NCBI GenBank assembly: GCA_050942995.1
Contig: JBMNOI010000001.1
Location: 4,043 to 68,042, forward strand
Reading direction: 5' to 3'
Length of the DNA: 64,000 nt
Origin: JBMNOI01 sp050942995
Lineage (GTDB): Bacteria > Chloroflexota > Anaerolineae > UBA1429
Shown here: positions 1-8,421 of the stretch, piece after piece
How the letters are laid out: every line of letters begins with the position of its first letter
Numbering within the stretch: position 1 is the first letter of the stretch
Translations under genes and position numbers: made by a program
Notes under the pieces: generated by a model
What the model saw: only the letters and a program-made list of their open reading frames with translations
The model's database searches: none
Told to the model about the DNA's origin: nothing

Positions 1-1
1 A

Positions 2-604
2 GGTCCCATCGCGGCGGCTCTGCGGGTGGGGCTATATCAGGACGTGCACGACAATCTGCTCCCGCCCCGGGATTATCTGGGGCGCGACCTTTCCCCGGCC
101 ACCCATATCACCCGGGTGCGCATTGCTGCCGCCGCGCCGATCCGCCACAAGCCGGCGCACCCTCTGGCGGTACAATTCGACGATCGGGTCATTCTCACCG
201 GCTACGATCTGGTGCCCGATGCGGGCAGCGACGGGCTTGGCCTCACGCTGTATTGGGAGTGTCTGGCGCCCCTGAACCATCCCTATACGGTGTTCGTCCA
301 TCTGGTGGACGAATCGGGCGCGGTCCTGGCTCAGGCCGACGGCCAGCCCATGGGGAACAGTTTCCCCACCACCTACTGGCAACCCGGCGACCGGATACGC
401 GATGAACGCACGATCTCGCTGGACGATATCCGCATCATGCCCGATTCTATATTTCGCCTGCTGGTGGGGTTCTACGACGAGGCCGATCGGCGGTTGCCGG
501 TAACCTCCGATCACGCCGCCTCTCAGGCAACGGCCGACGCCGCCATCATCGGCCCGTTCCACATAAGCTCCCAGGGGATCGTATCCGATGACGCAACTCG
601 TTGA
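2..604 (+). CDS. C-terminal part of a membrane glycosyltransferase-like protein (5' end outside window)
   Basis: The frame is open from the first bases of the window, so the start lies upstream. The visible 200 residues have no membrane segments. They read as a beta-rich domain (stretches such as LTLYWECLAPLNHPYTVFVHL and LLVGFYDEADRRLP) of the kind appended to Chloroflexota GT39-like proteins. The same type of domain recurs at the C-terminus of the next gene, whose start codon overlaps this gene by 17 bases, so the two are probably co-transcribed paralogues. The domain's function is unknown; it may bind carbohydrate or lipid-linked sugar. Full identity cannot be judged without the missing N-terminus. 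Confidence 0.6.
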   Translation, partial: GPIAAALRVGLYQDVHDNLLPPRDYLGRDLSPATHITRVRIAAAAPIRHKPAHPLAVQFDDRVILTGYDLVPDAGSDGLGLTLYWECLAPLNHPYTVFVHLVDESGAVLAQADGQPMGNSFPTTYWQPGDRIRDERTISLDDIRIMPDSIFRLLVGFYDEADRRLPVTSDHAASQATADAAIIGPFHISSQGIVSDDATR

Positions 605-3170
605 TAGCCCGCCTCGCGCCTCCTTTCGCCGGGCGGTCATCGTCTTGACGCTGCTGGCCTTTGGTCTGCGGATGATCGATATCGAGGCCAGAGGCATCTG
701 GTGGGATGAGAGCCTGAGCCTGTTCCGCGCCCGGCAGAGCATACCCTATATCCTGAGCAACCGCATCGATATCGGCGAAACCCTCACCGTCGATCAGCAT
801 CCGCCGCTCTATTTCCTGCTGCTCCACGGCGTCATACGGCTCATGGGCGAGCGCGATCTGGCCCTGCGGTTCCCCTCGGTGCTATTCGCTACCGCCCTGG
901 TGCCGCTACTCTATGCCATGGGCTCGCGATTGCGCAACCGGCGCGTGGGTCTGCTGGCCGCGCTATGGGGGGCGATCTCGCCGTTCTACCTCTGGTACGC
1001 CCAGGAAGCACGCATGTATACCATGGTGACGGCGCTGGGACTGGCCGCCACCTATCTGCTCTGGCGCACCTTCCAGGGCCCCAACCGGAGGCTCTCCGGG
1101 CTGGGATTCGGCATCACCGCCGCCGCAGCGCTGGCCACACACTATTTCGCCGTCCTGATTCTGGCGGTGCAGGCGATGATGGCCGTCTTTCTATGGCGTC
1201 AGCACCGCGCCGAGCTGTCGACAAGTTCGACATCGAGCCCCACAGAGCGCCCGACGCTCCGGCGTTGGATGGCCGAACATCCCCGTGTGCTGCGGGGAGG
1301 GTTGCCGGCGGCCGTCATTCTTCTGTCGGCGACGGGCTTTGTCGGCAACCACATAGCGCGCTTGATCCGCTCCCATGCCGCCGGACGTGTCTATGTGCCC
1401 CTTCACGACATGTTGATCGATGCTCTGAATGCGTTCAGCCTGGGGCTCACGGTATCTTTTCGAAATATGTGGCCGCTAGAGTTGATCTTTCTCGCCCTGT
1501 TCGGCCTCGGTCTATGGTGGGCATGGCGCCATCCCCATCGAGAGGAGCGCCACCGGCAATCCATCCGGGCGGCCCGCGGGGCGGCCATGATGTTGCTGCC
1601 TGGCTATTTCCTCGTGCCTATTCTGGCGTTCTGGCTCTACTCGCATTACGCCCCCGTCTATATGGGCAGTCGCTATATCATCATGTCCAGCCCGGCGTTC
1701 TATCTGGGTATGAGCCTGGGCCTCGACGCCCTCTGGTCCCGGCGTCGATGGGTCGCCGGCCTGTTGATCGCCGTGCTGGTGGCCGGGATGGGCTACTCTA
1801 CCGCCCGCTATTTCACCCACGAGCACTATGAGGCCAAAGAAGATCACCGCTCGTCTGCCCTTTACGTCATGGCGAACGAGCGCCCCGGCGACGTGATCCT
1901 CCTCACGGCGCCGGAGAACATCTTTGCCTTCCGGCACTATTACCGGGGACAACTGGACATCATCCCGCTCCCTCAGCCCCCGCTAACTATCCCCGATAGT
2001 GAGGAACTGGAGCGTGAACTGGCCTCCGTCGCCCGGCACTATGATCGAATCTGGCTGGTGCATTGTCGCACCTTCTTCTCCGACCCGGAGAATCAGATCA
2101 CCCAATGGCTCGACGGTCATCTACTGCCTCTGGAGCGCATCTATTTCCCCAGTTACGGTTCGGGGGTCACGGTGACCGCCTACCTCACCGATCCGCCGGA
2201 AAAGGCCGCGCCGCCAGAGGGGGCCACACCATGGGCACGCTATGATGAACGACTCGACCTGCTGCACTATACCGTCGAGTATCTGACGGCCGACGGCCAC
2301 ACGGCAAGCCTGCGGCCCGATGCCCTGGTCGCCGGCGACCAGACGGAGCCGGCCGTCCCCGGCGGCGCTCTGTTGCGGGTGCGCCTGACCTGGCATGTGC
2401 CGGATAGATTGCCGCCGCTCAAGGTTTCGTTACGCTTGATCGACGAGCAGGGGATCAGTTGGACCCAGCGCGACCGCCGGCCCCTCTACTACTGGCCCAC
2501 CGATACATGGCCGGTGAATACCGTCATGTATCACGATGCCGATCTGCGCATCCCGATCGGAGCGCCCCCCGGCCTCTACCGCCTGGAGATGGTGCTCTAC
2601 CACGAGAACGACGGCCGCCCCTTGGTCGCCCGATGGCCCGATGGACAAGAGAGCGATGCGTTCCCCCTGGGCACGGTGACGATCGAGCGCACTCGTGAGA
2701 GCCTCTGGCCCGTTCCTGAGGAGATGGCGACCGAATTTGTCGAGGGAACCGTGGCCCATCAACCGGCCCCACGCTTTGGCGCGCTCCGACTGGTGGGCAG
2801 CCGGATTGGCGTCGGTGAGATGGCGCCGGGGCAAAGCACCGACATGCGGCTACACTGGCTCGCCGACGAGGATCTTGCAGGCGAGTTCACGCTGGCCGTG
2901 AATTGGGTCGATTCGGGCGGCGTCGTACGCCACACCGCGACCTACCCCCTGGCGGGGCCGGCAAAAAGCACCTGTACCCTGGCCGGCGGAGAGCCTCTGA
3001 CGGGCATGTACCGCCTGACGGCCCCCGACGATCTCCCCCCGGATCGCTATACCCTGCGCATATCGGTGCACGACGATACAGCCGGGGCCTTTATGCGAGT
3101 ACGGTACGGCCTTTTGCCCTCGATGAAACGCAGCGCCACCCTGGGGCGGGTGACCCTTCTCGAACAGTAG
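588..3170 (+). CDS. GT39/PMT-like membrane glycosyltransferase with C-terminal beta domains
   Basis: Predicted polytopic membrane glycosyltransferase that would move a sugar from a polyprenyl-phosphate donor to an acceptor on the outer face of the membrane. The N-terminal 450 residues hold many hydrophobic helices. The acidic pair of the family is at Asp40-Glu41 (WWDESLSL). HPPLYFLLLH and WYAQEARMY follow, both typical of GT39/GT83-like enzymes. Residues from about 560 to 860 form soluble beta-rich repeats (LRVRLTWHVPDRLPPLKVSLRLIDEQG and a similar later stretch). The 860-residue length reflects this extension. The start overlaps the preceding gene by 17 bases. Donor and acceptor cannot be inferred. 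Confidence 0.75.
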   Translation: MTQLVDSPPRASFRRAVIVLTLLAFGLRMIDIEARGIWWDESLSLFRARQSIPYILSNRIDIGETLTVDQHPPLYFLLLHGVIRLMGERDLALRFPSVLFATALVPLLYAMGSRLRNRRVGLLAALWGAISPFYLWYAQEARMYTMVTALGLAATYLLWRTFQGPNRRLSGLGFGITAAAALATHYFAVLILAVQAMMAVFLWRQHRAELSTSSTSSPTERPTLRRWMAEHPRVLRGGLPAAVILLSATGFVGNHIARLIRSHAAGRVYVPLHDMLIDALNAFSLGLTVSFRNMWPLELIFLALFGLGLWWAWRHPHREERHRQSIRAARGAAMMLLPGYFLVPILAFWLYSHYAPVYMGSRYIIMSSPAFYLGMSLGLDALWSRRRWVAGLLIAVLVAGMGYSTARYFTHEHYEAKEDHRSSALYVMANERPGDVILLTAPENIFAFRHYYRGQLDIIPLPQPPLTIPDSEELERELASVARHYDRIWLVHCRTFFSDPENQITQWLDGHLLPLERIYFPSYGSGVTVTAYLTDPPEKAAPPEGATPWARYDERLDLLHYTVEYLTADGHTASLRPDALVAGDQTEPAVPGGALLRVRLTWHVPDRLPPLKVSLRLIDEQGISWTQRDRRPLYYWPTDTWPVNTVMYHDADLRIPIGAPPGLYRLEMVLYHENDGRPLVARWPDGQESDAFPLGTVTIERTRESLWPVPEEMATEFVEGTVAHQPAPRFGALRLVGSRIGVGEMAPGQSTDMRLHWLADEDLAGEFTLAVNWVDSGGVVRHTATYPLAGPAKSTCTLAGGEPLTGMYRLTAPDDLPPDRYTLRISVHDDTAGAFMRVRYGLLPSMKRSATLGRVTLLEQ

Positions 3171-3249
3171 CGCCGCATCGGGCCCTGTGGTAACATGCAT
3201 CGTAATGACCACCGGCTGAATCATCTGCATACCCGTCGGAGGGGACGCC

Positions 3250-4341
3250 ATGATCATCAAGAAACTGGAAACCTTTACCCACGGTCCGTTGAGCATCGTC
3301 CGGGTGACGACCGATGACGGCGCCACAGGCATCGGGCAGATCTCGCCGTTCGAGGCCGATATTTCGGCGACGGTCTTGCATCGTCAGGTGGCGCCCTATG
3401 CCCTGGGCAAGGATGCCCTCGACCTCGATAGCCTGGTAGACGGTGTCATCGAGCACACCTATAAATTTCCCGGCAGCTATGTCTGCCGTGCCCTCACCGG
3501 CGTGGATACCGCGCTGTGGGATCTGCGCGGCAAGCTGGAAAACAAGCCGGTCTGCCGGTTGCTCGGCGGAGAGCCGCGCGAACTGGTCCCCTACGGATCA
3601 TCCATGCGCCGTGACATTACGCCGGAGGATGAGGCCGAGCGGTTGGTGCGCTTGCGCGACAAATTCGGTTTTCGCGCCTTCAAGATTCGCGTGGGCAAGG
3701 TGCGCGGCCACGATCAGGATCAGTGGCCCGGCCGTACCGAGGCGCTGGTGCCCATCGTGCGCCGCGCATTGGGCGACGATGTGGACCTCAAGGTAGACGG
3801 GAATAGCTGCTACACCCCGGTCAAGGCGCTGGAAGTGGGCGCGCTGCTTCGTGAGCATCGCGTCAGCCACTTTGAAGAGCCCTGCCCCTACTGGAGGCTG
3901 GATTGGACGGCCGAGGTCACGCGTTTTCTGGATGTGCCTGTGGCCGGTGGCGAACAGGACTATGACCTGAACCAGTGGGAACGCATAACCTGGATGCACG
4001 CCGTGGATATCGCCCAGCCTGATATCTGCTATGTGGGCGGCTTGACCCGGGCGCTGCGCGTGGCCCGCATGGCCGAACAGGCCGGTATGCCGGTGGTGCC
4101 CCATTCGGCCAACCTTTCTCTCGTTACGGTATTCACCCTGCATATGCTGGCCGCCATCCCCAACGCCGGCCCGCATTTCGAGTACTCGATCGAGCCCACG
4201 CCGTGGACCGAAAACCTCTTTACGCCCGCGCTGACGGTGCGCGATGGATTGGTGCAGGTTCCTTCTGATCCCGGATGGGGCGTCGAGATCAACCCGGATT
4301 GGCTGGCCGCCGCCGAGTATCAGGTCAGCGAGCTGGACTGA
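3250..4341 (+). CDS. Mandelate racemase/muconate lactonizing enzyme family protein (enolase superfamily)
   Basis: Enolase-superfamily TIM-barrel enzyme that abstracts a proton alpha to a carboxylate on a metal-bound acid, typically a sugar acid. The metal ligands are Asp183 (VDGNS), Glu209 (FEEP) and Glu235 (GGEQD). An Asp258-His285 pair (QPD, PHSAN) matches the Asp270-His297 dyad of mandelate racemase, and all five are offset by exactly 12 from that enzyme. The second-strand motif is Lys145-Ile-Arg147. Length (363) is normal for the family. An RBS (GGAGGGG) precedes the ATG by 5 bases. It most likely acts as a sugar-acid dehydratase or racemase; the substrate cannot be named from sequence. 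Confidence 0.85.
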   Translation: MIIKKLETFTHGPLSIVRVTTDDGATGIGQISPFEADISATVLHRQVAPYALGKDALDLDSLVDGVIEHTYKFPGSYVCRALTGVDTALWDLRGKLENKPVCRLLGGEPRELVPYGSSMRRDITPEDEAERLVRLRDKFGFRAFKIRVGKVRGHDQDQWPGRTEALVPIVRRALGDDVDLKVDGNSCYTPVKALEVGALLREHRVSHFEEPCPYWRLDWTAEVTRFLDVPVAGGEQDYDLNQWERITWMHAVDIAQPDICYVGGLTRALRVARMAEQAGMPVVPHSANLSLVTVFTLHMLAAIPNAGPHFEYSIEPTPWTENLFTPALTVRDGLVQVPSDPGWGVEINPDWLAAAEYQVSELD

Positions 4342-4346
4342 GGCCC

Positions 4347-4796
4347 ATGCGTATTCGCCCGCTGACGCCGGACGACGACTCGGCGATAGAACAGATCGCC
4401 ACCCTTCTGCAAGAGGGATTCGACCCGCCCGAGGCCGGCTGGCCCGATCGGCGGGCCGCCCTGCAGGAGGTGAAAGCCTCTCTGGCGGGGGATCGCCTCA
4501 GCCTGCTGGCCGAGGACGAGTCTGGCGTCGTGCTGGGCTGGATCGGGGGCATCTCACAATACGACGGCCACGTCTGGGAGCTGCATCCCCTGATCGTGCA
4601 TCCGTCCCATCGCCGTCGGGGCGTCGGCCGAGCCCTGGTGCAGGCGCTGGAGCGAGAAGTGGCCGCCATCCGTAACCTGCGCGGCCACCCCTATATCTTT
4701 TATCGGCGATTGGGATTCGTCATCGTCGGGGTGTTGCCCGACGCGAACGGGCCGGGCAAACCCGACATCTTTATGGCCAAAAGGGTGACATCATGA
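4347..4796 (+). CDS. GNAT acetyltransferase, AAC(6')-like, with an internal in-frame deletion
   Basis: GCN5-related N-acetyltransferase. The acetyl-CoA loop is visible as HPSHRRRGVGRALV, and the C-terminal block GFVIVGVLPDANGPGKPDIF resembles AAC(6')-type/YkkB-like acetyltransferases. As I recall that family, about 35 residues with a conserved TSLSG..DLYP-type stretch lie between the helix after the acetyl-CoA loop and the IRNLRGHPY block. Here EVAA runs straight into IRNLRGHPY, giving 149 residues instead of about 180. I chose the ATG at 4347, six bases after the previous stop, over an upstream in-frame start inside that gene. It overlaps the next gene by four bases (ATGA). It may be inactive or have changed specificity; aminoglycoside acetylation is not established. 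Confidence 0.75.
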   Translation: MRIRPLTPDDDSAIEQIATLLQEGFDPPEAGWPDRRAALQEVKASLAGDRLSLLAEDESGVVLGWIGGISQYDGHVWELHPLIVHPSHRRRGVGRALVQALEREVAAIRNLRGHPYIFYRRLGFVIVGVLPDANGPGKPDIFMAKRVTS

Positions 4797-5530
4797 GGGC
4801 GATTCGCGTGGCGGTGATGACCGACGTTCACGCCAATCTACCGGCCTTGCAAGCGGCGCTGGACGATATCCATCGCGAGGGGTGTGATGCCATTGTCCAT
4901 CTGGGCGATGCCGTCGGCATCGGCCCCTACCCCGAGGAGACGCTGCGTCTCTTGCGCGCCGTCCCCGATCTATGGACCATACAGGGCAATCATGACGATT
5001 GGCTGGCCCGGTCATCGATCGATACAGGGCGTCCTGACGGGATGAGCGAGGGCGAATGGGCGCATCAGCGTTGGGTCCATCGCCAGGTCGATCCGGAACT
5101 GCGTGGATGGGTGGCCCGCTGGCCGCGCATGATTCGCCGCGAAATCGAGGGCGTATCTGCGGTGTTCGTTCACTATGGATTAACCGAATCCGGCGACTGG
5201 CACGCGCCGGTTCGCCACTCCTCTTCGGCGGATCTCGATCGCCTCTTTTTGTTCGAGGACGACGTTACGGTAGTATTTTTCGGACACGACCACGAGCCGA
5301 TGGATCACACCGGCCGGGCGCGATATATAAATCCCGGCTCTCTGGGATGTGGCCCCCACCCCAGCGCGCGTTGGGTGCTGGCCACCTTTGCGCAGGGGCG
5401 ATGCCATATCGAGCGTCGCGCCACGCCCTATGACGACGCCCCGCTATTGCGCGCCCTCGACAACCGCGACGTGCCCGAACGCGATTTCATTCGGCGCGTG
5501 TTCTACCATGGCCGGAAAGGTAGACCATGA
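4793..5530 (+). CDS. Calcineurin-like metallophosphoesterase (YfcE/MJ0936 type)
   Basis: Predicted binuclear-metal phosphoesterase. Metal-binding motifs occur in order: DVHAN near residue 10, HLGDAVG near 38, GNHDDW near 65, then VHYG and FFGHDHEPM and the family signature INPGSLG. This is the small cytosolic YfcE/MJ0936-type fold (245 residues) that hydrolyses phosphodiesters such as 2',3'-cyclic nucleotides in characterised members. Its ATG overlaps the stop of the acetyltransferase before it and its stop overlaps the next start, each by four bases. That implies translational coupling across three genes. The physiological substrate is unknown. Confidence 0.85.
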   Translation: MRAIRVAVMTDVHANLPALQAALDDIHREGCDAIVHLGDAVGIGPYPEETLRLLRAVPDLWTIQGNHDDWLARSSIDTGRPDGMSEGEWAHQRWVHRQVDPELRGWVARWPRMIRREIEGVSAVFVHYGLTESGDWHAPVRHSSSADLDRLFLFEDDVTVVFFGHDHEPMDHTGRARYINPGSLGCGPHPSARWVLATFAQGRCHIERRATPYDDAPLLRALDNRDVPERDFIRRVFYHGRKGRP

Positions 5531-6135
5531 ACACCGACAGTGACCTCAGCCCCGTCCGCATCGTCGAGATCGGTGCAGATGATCTGGATCGCTATGCCCG
5601 CATCCCCATTCGCTTCACCGTGCGCTCGTTGTTGCGCGTTGAACCGGTAGAGGGCGGGATGGGCGGGTTGCGCCTGATCGAAGAGGCCGTCACCCCGCCC
5701 TACGTCAAAGATTATGATGCCGATGAATCCCCTATCGACTGGCCGAAGCAGTTCGACACCCGTCGATGGGTCTTTTTCCTGGCGCTGAACGGCGCCCATT
5801 CTCCGCTGGGCGCCGCAGCCGTGGCCTATGACACCCCCGGCGTGAACATGCTGGAGGCGCGTCGCGACCTGGCCGTGCTATGGGATATCCGCGTGCATCC
5901 CGATGCGCGAGGACGTGGTCTCGGCCGACGTCTGTTTGCCCGCGCAGTCGACTGGGCTCGGGCCCGAAGTTGTCGTCAGCTCAAGATCGAGACACAGAAC
6001 GTGAACGTGGGCGCCTGCCGCTTTTATCGGCGGATGGGCTGCGAACTGGGCGCCATCCACCGGTACGGTTACGCCGCTCATCCCGATGCAGCGCACGAGG
6101 CCATGCTCCTCTGGTATCTCGATCTCACATCCTGA
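5527..6135 (+). CDS. GNAT acetyltransferase resembling streptothricin acetyltransferase
   Basis: GNAT-family N-acetyltransferase of 202 residues. The acetyl-CoA binding loop is VHPDARGRGLGRRLF. The downstream block (KIETQNVNVGACRFYRRMG, then a C-terminal LLWYLDL) is close in style to SatA/YyaR streptothricin acetyltransferases of Bacillus as I know them. The start codon overlaps the phosphoesterase stop (ATGA). Streptothricin resistance is only a hypothesis; the protein could equally acetylate a lysine-like metabolite. The gene ends eight bases before the convergent oxidoreductase gene. Confidence 0.75.
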   Translation: MNTDSDLSPVRIVEIGADDLDRYARIPIRFTVRSLLRVEPVEGGMGGLRLIEEAVTPPYVKDYDADESPIDWPKQFDTRRWVFFLALNGAHSPLGAAAVAYDTPGVNMLEARRDLAVLWDIRVHPDARGRGLGRRLFARAVDWARARSCRQLKIETQNVNVGACRFYRRMGCELGAIHRYGYAAHPDAAHEAMLLWYLDLTS

Positions 6136-6143
6136 CGGCCAGA

Positions 6144-7673
6144 TCAACGCAACAGGTGGGCCAGACGGGCGGCCATATGATCCAGACGCCCGGCCATCCG
6201 ATCGATCTGCCCGGCGATGAGGCGCTCCGACAGGACGCTGTCGGCAATCTCGACATTTCCCTGGGTGTAGGTAGGGTACACATGCATGGAGCGGATAAGC
6301 TGCGAGAGCTTGATGTGTCCCTGCAAAGCCAGCACCCACTCGTGAATCATCTCGCCCGCCGAGCCGGCCACGATGGTCACGCCCAGGAGCCGCCCGGAGC
6401 GGATGCGCCCCCGGCGATAGACCAGTTTGACGAACCCGGTGGTATCGCCCTCGGCCAGAGCGCGGTCGATTCGGCTGATGGGCCAGGTTGTGGTCGATAT
6501 GCGGTCGCCATATATCTCGCGGGCCTGCGCCTCGGTCAAGCCCACATGGGCCACTTCGGGGTCGGTAAAGGTCGTCCAGGGCACCACATCGGTGTGGCCC
6601 TGAGTGGCCCAGGGGAGCAGCGCGTTGCGCGCCGCCGTCAGCCCCTGCCAGGCGGCATAGTGGATGAGATGATAGCCGCCGGTGCAATCGCCCGCCGCCA
6701 GGATATGCGGACGGGTGGTTCGCAGATATCGGTCGACCTGGATGCCGTTTCGCCCATACTCCACGCCGGCCACCTCCAGCCCCAGACCGGTGATCTGTGG
6801 TACACGTCCCGTAGTAACCAGCAGGGCATCGCCTGCAATCTCGTCGTCATCCGACGCCAGATGAATGGTTTCGCCATCCTGCCATACACGGCGTACGGAA
6901 TGATTCAGGCGCACATCGACGCCCTCTGCGGCCAGCACATCGGCGATGAGGGCCGCGGCATCGGGCTCGTCATGAGACAGCAAACGCTCCCGCGCCTCCA
7001 CCAGAGTCACCTCGGCGCCCAGCCGACGAAACGCCTGAGCCATCTCGCAACCGGTGGGGCCGGCGCCCAGTACCAGCAAGTGTTTCGGAAGGGCAGGCAT
7101 GTCCCACAGCGTCTGATAGGTGTAATGGCGCACCTGGCGCAGGCCCGGGATGGATGGGACAAAGGGACGCGCCCCGGTCGTAAGCAGAATGCGCCGGCCC
7201 GCAAGTTCCACATCGCCGACGCGGATGGTATAGGGGTTCACAAAGCGCGCCCGCCCCAGGTACAACTGGATGCCCTGTCGACGAAGCGCGGAGGGCGATT
7301 CCTCACGAAAGGCGATATCGGCAACGACTGCCCGCATACGTCCGAATACAGCCTGCAGATTCGCCGTCACGCTGGCCGACGCGTCGTCCGCATCGTCCGG
7401 TGATGATATGGTGGCGCCGGCGGAAGCCGGTACGGTGACCGGCCGCGTTTGATCGACGGTAATGCCATATTGCCCGGCGACACGGATCTGGTGGGCGACT
7501 CGCGCCGCTTTGATCAGGGTACGAAAGGGGATACATAATGACCAGGTACAATCGCCGCCGATGCGATCCTTCTCCACCAGGGCGACGCGCCGGCCGATAC
7601 GGGCGGCATACATGGCGGCGGCGAGGCCCGCCGGCCCCGCCCCGACAATCAAAAGATCGTATTGCTCAACCAT
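6144..7673 (-). CDS. FAD/NAD(P)-dependent disulfide oxidoreductase (MerA/Lpd-like)
   Basis: Class I pyridine nucleotide-disulfide oxidoreductase, 509 residues. The N-terminal FAD motif is LLIVGAGPAGLAAAMYAARIG, shown here in part as GAGPAGLAAAMYAA. The redox cysteines lie in GGDCTWSLCIPFRT, so the CX4C spacing is intact, but the usual G-C-x-P-S-K context is changed to L-C-I-P-F-R. A second nucleotide-binding motif is VLGAGPTGCEMAQ, and a third GD motif is ILAAGDCTGG. The dimerisation domain ends with HVYPTYTQG instead of the HPHPT of true dihydrolipoamide dehydrogenases. It could be a mercuric-reductase-like or broad disulfide/quinone reductase. A C-terminal tail (IDRMAGRLDHMAARLAHL) may form a short coiled coil. 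Confidence 0.8.
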   Translation of the reverse strand: MVEQYDLLIVGAGPAGLAAAMYAARIGRRVALVEKDRIGGDCTWSLCIPFRTLIKAARVAHQIRVAGQYGITVDQTRPVTVPASAGATISSPDDADDASASVTANLQAVFGRMRAVVADIAFREESPSALRRQGIQLYLGRARFVNPYTIRVGDVELAGRRILLTTGARPFVPSIPGLRQVRHYTYQTLWDMPALPKHLLVLGAGPTGCEMAQAFRRLGAEVTLVEARERLLSHDEPDAAALIADVLAAEGVDVRLNHSVRRVWQDGETIHLASDDDEIAGDALLVTTGRVPQITGLGLEVAGVEYGRNGIQVDRYLRTTRPHILAAGDCTGGYHLIHYAAWQGLTAARNALLPWATQGHTDVVPWTTFTDPEVAHVGLTEAQAREIYGDRISTTTWPISRIDRALAEGDTTGFVKLVYRRGRIRSGRLLGVTIVAGSAGEMIHEWVLALQGHIKLSQLIRSMHVYPTYTQGNVEIADSVLSERLIAGQIDRMAGRLDHMAARLAHLLR

Positions 7674-7883
7674 CTAAACTCCTCAACCGGCAGGCCCCCA
7701 TCTGCCCAAAGTACCCGCCGAACCACGCACTCGATCTTGCCATTATGGTAACACGTTCCGCCTCACGATGCTATCCTCAGCGGGAGGTTGCGCGGCATGG
7801 CCCGATCAGCCCGGGCTCTTTCCTTTGGCGCGCTGTATGCGATTCGACCGCGCGGATACATGAAAACCTGCCTCGAAAAATGG

Positions 7884-7912
7884 TTGACATATCAGAGGAT
7901 TCATGATACTAT
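7884..7912 (+). promoter_or_regulatory. Sigma-70-type promoter of tandem RNA copy 1
   Basis: TTGACA at 7884-7889, a 17-base spacer, and TACTAT at 7907-7912. The first base of the RNA's closing helix lies 7 bases downstream, where a transcription start is expected. Confidence 0.8.
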
Positions 7913-7918
7913 GTTAGT

Positions 7919-8158
7919 GTAGAGTCTCGAGGGGTTAACGTTACGCCAGAGTACCTGTTCGGCAGGACTAGGAAGACAAGTGGGGATCTATCGGGAGATC
8001 GGTAGAAAACCATGAGTCAGTGAAAAGATAGTGGCACCACCACTGTCGGGAAGCTGGCAAGCGACTCGTCCGAGGGGAAACCCGAGGATGAAAGCGAGTC
8101 AACCGAAACGAACGAGTGGGTGCGACGAAGGTGTAATGAAGGTCACTTGAGACTCTAC
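7919..8158 (+). ncRNA. Structured non-coding RNA, tandem copy 1 (family not recognised)
   Basis: A 240-base element with no plausible ORF. Its 5' end (7919-7931) pairs over 13 bp with its 3' end (8146-8158). A second helix pairs 7939-7947 with 8130-8138. Internal hairpins include CCTG/CAGG around 7953-7965, GATCT/AGATC around 7985-8000, AGTGG/CCACT around 8029-8044, and GGG-GAAA-CCC around 8074-8083. A core of about 90 bases is nearly identical to copy 2 (one difference seen), while the outer helices differ with pairing preserved. It is not tmRNA, SRP RNA or RNase P RNA by any motif I can find. A strong terminator follows at 8192-8226. Its role is unknown. Confidence 0.75.
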
Positions 8159-8191
8159 ATCTCTCTTATTGGTGTACCGACTGTCGTATCC

Positions 8192-8226
8192 GGAGCGAGC
8201 CGCTGTGCACGGCTCGCTCCCTTTTT
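8192..8226 (+). terminator. Rho-independent terminator of RNA copy 1
   Basis: An 11-bp perfect GC-rich stem (GGAGCGAGCCG / CGGCTCGCTCC) with a 7-base loop, followed by CTTTTT. Confidence 0.85.
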
Positions 8227-8281
8227 ATACCTCCGTAACAGATAACCCCCTTCTAAAGATCTCCGCCGCAATTGGCACTGG

Positions 8282-8302
8282 CCACCTTCGGGAGGTGATT
8301 TG
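8282..8302. repeat. Short dispersed palindrome
   Basis: CCACCTTCGGGAGGTGATTTG. This is one member of a small family of intergenic palindromes built on CACCTTCGGGAGGTG followed by a TTG-like tail. Others are at 8757-8774, 8825-8843, 13109-13128 and 49813-49832. Confidence 0.55.
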
Positions 8303-8386
8303 TACAGCCTCGGCCGAACTCGGCGCATTATGAACATTATCTTTATAAATTCATCCGATAATCTATGAAATTGGCCTCAAAAGGGG

Positions 8387-8415
8387 TTGACATATCGGGG
8401 CCATTATGTTATCAT
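8387..8415 (+). promoter_or_regulatory. Sigma-70-type promoter of tandem RNA copy 2
   Basis: TTGACA at 8387-8392, a 17-base spacer, and TATCAT at 8410-8415. The bases around the -35 box (GTTGACATATC) match those of copy 1, so the duplication included the promoter. Confidence 0.8.
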
Positions 8416-8421
8416 ACGGTT

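Noticed and set aside
4347..4796. Frameshift as cause of the missing segment in the AAC(6')-like gene
   Set aside because: The frame is continuous through the junction and codon use is normal; it is an in-frame absence.
5880..7403. A 507-codon plus-strand frame
   Set aside because: Antisense to the FAD oxidoreductase and overlapping the end of the GNAT gene; composition is that of a shadow frame.
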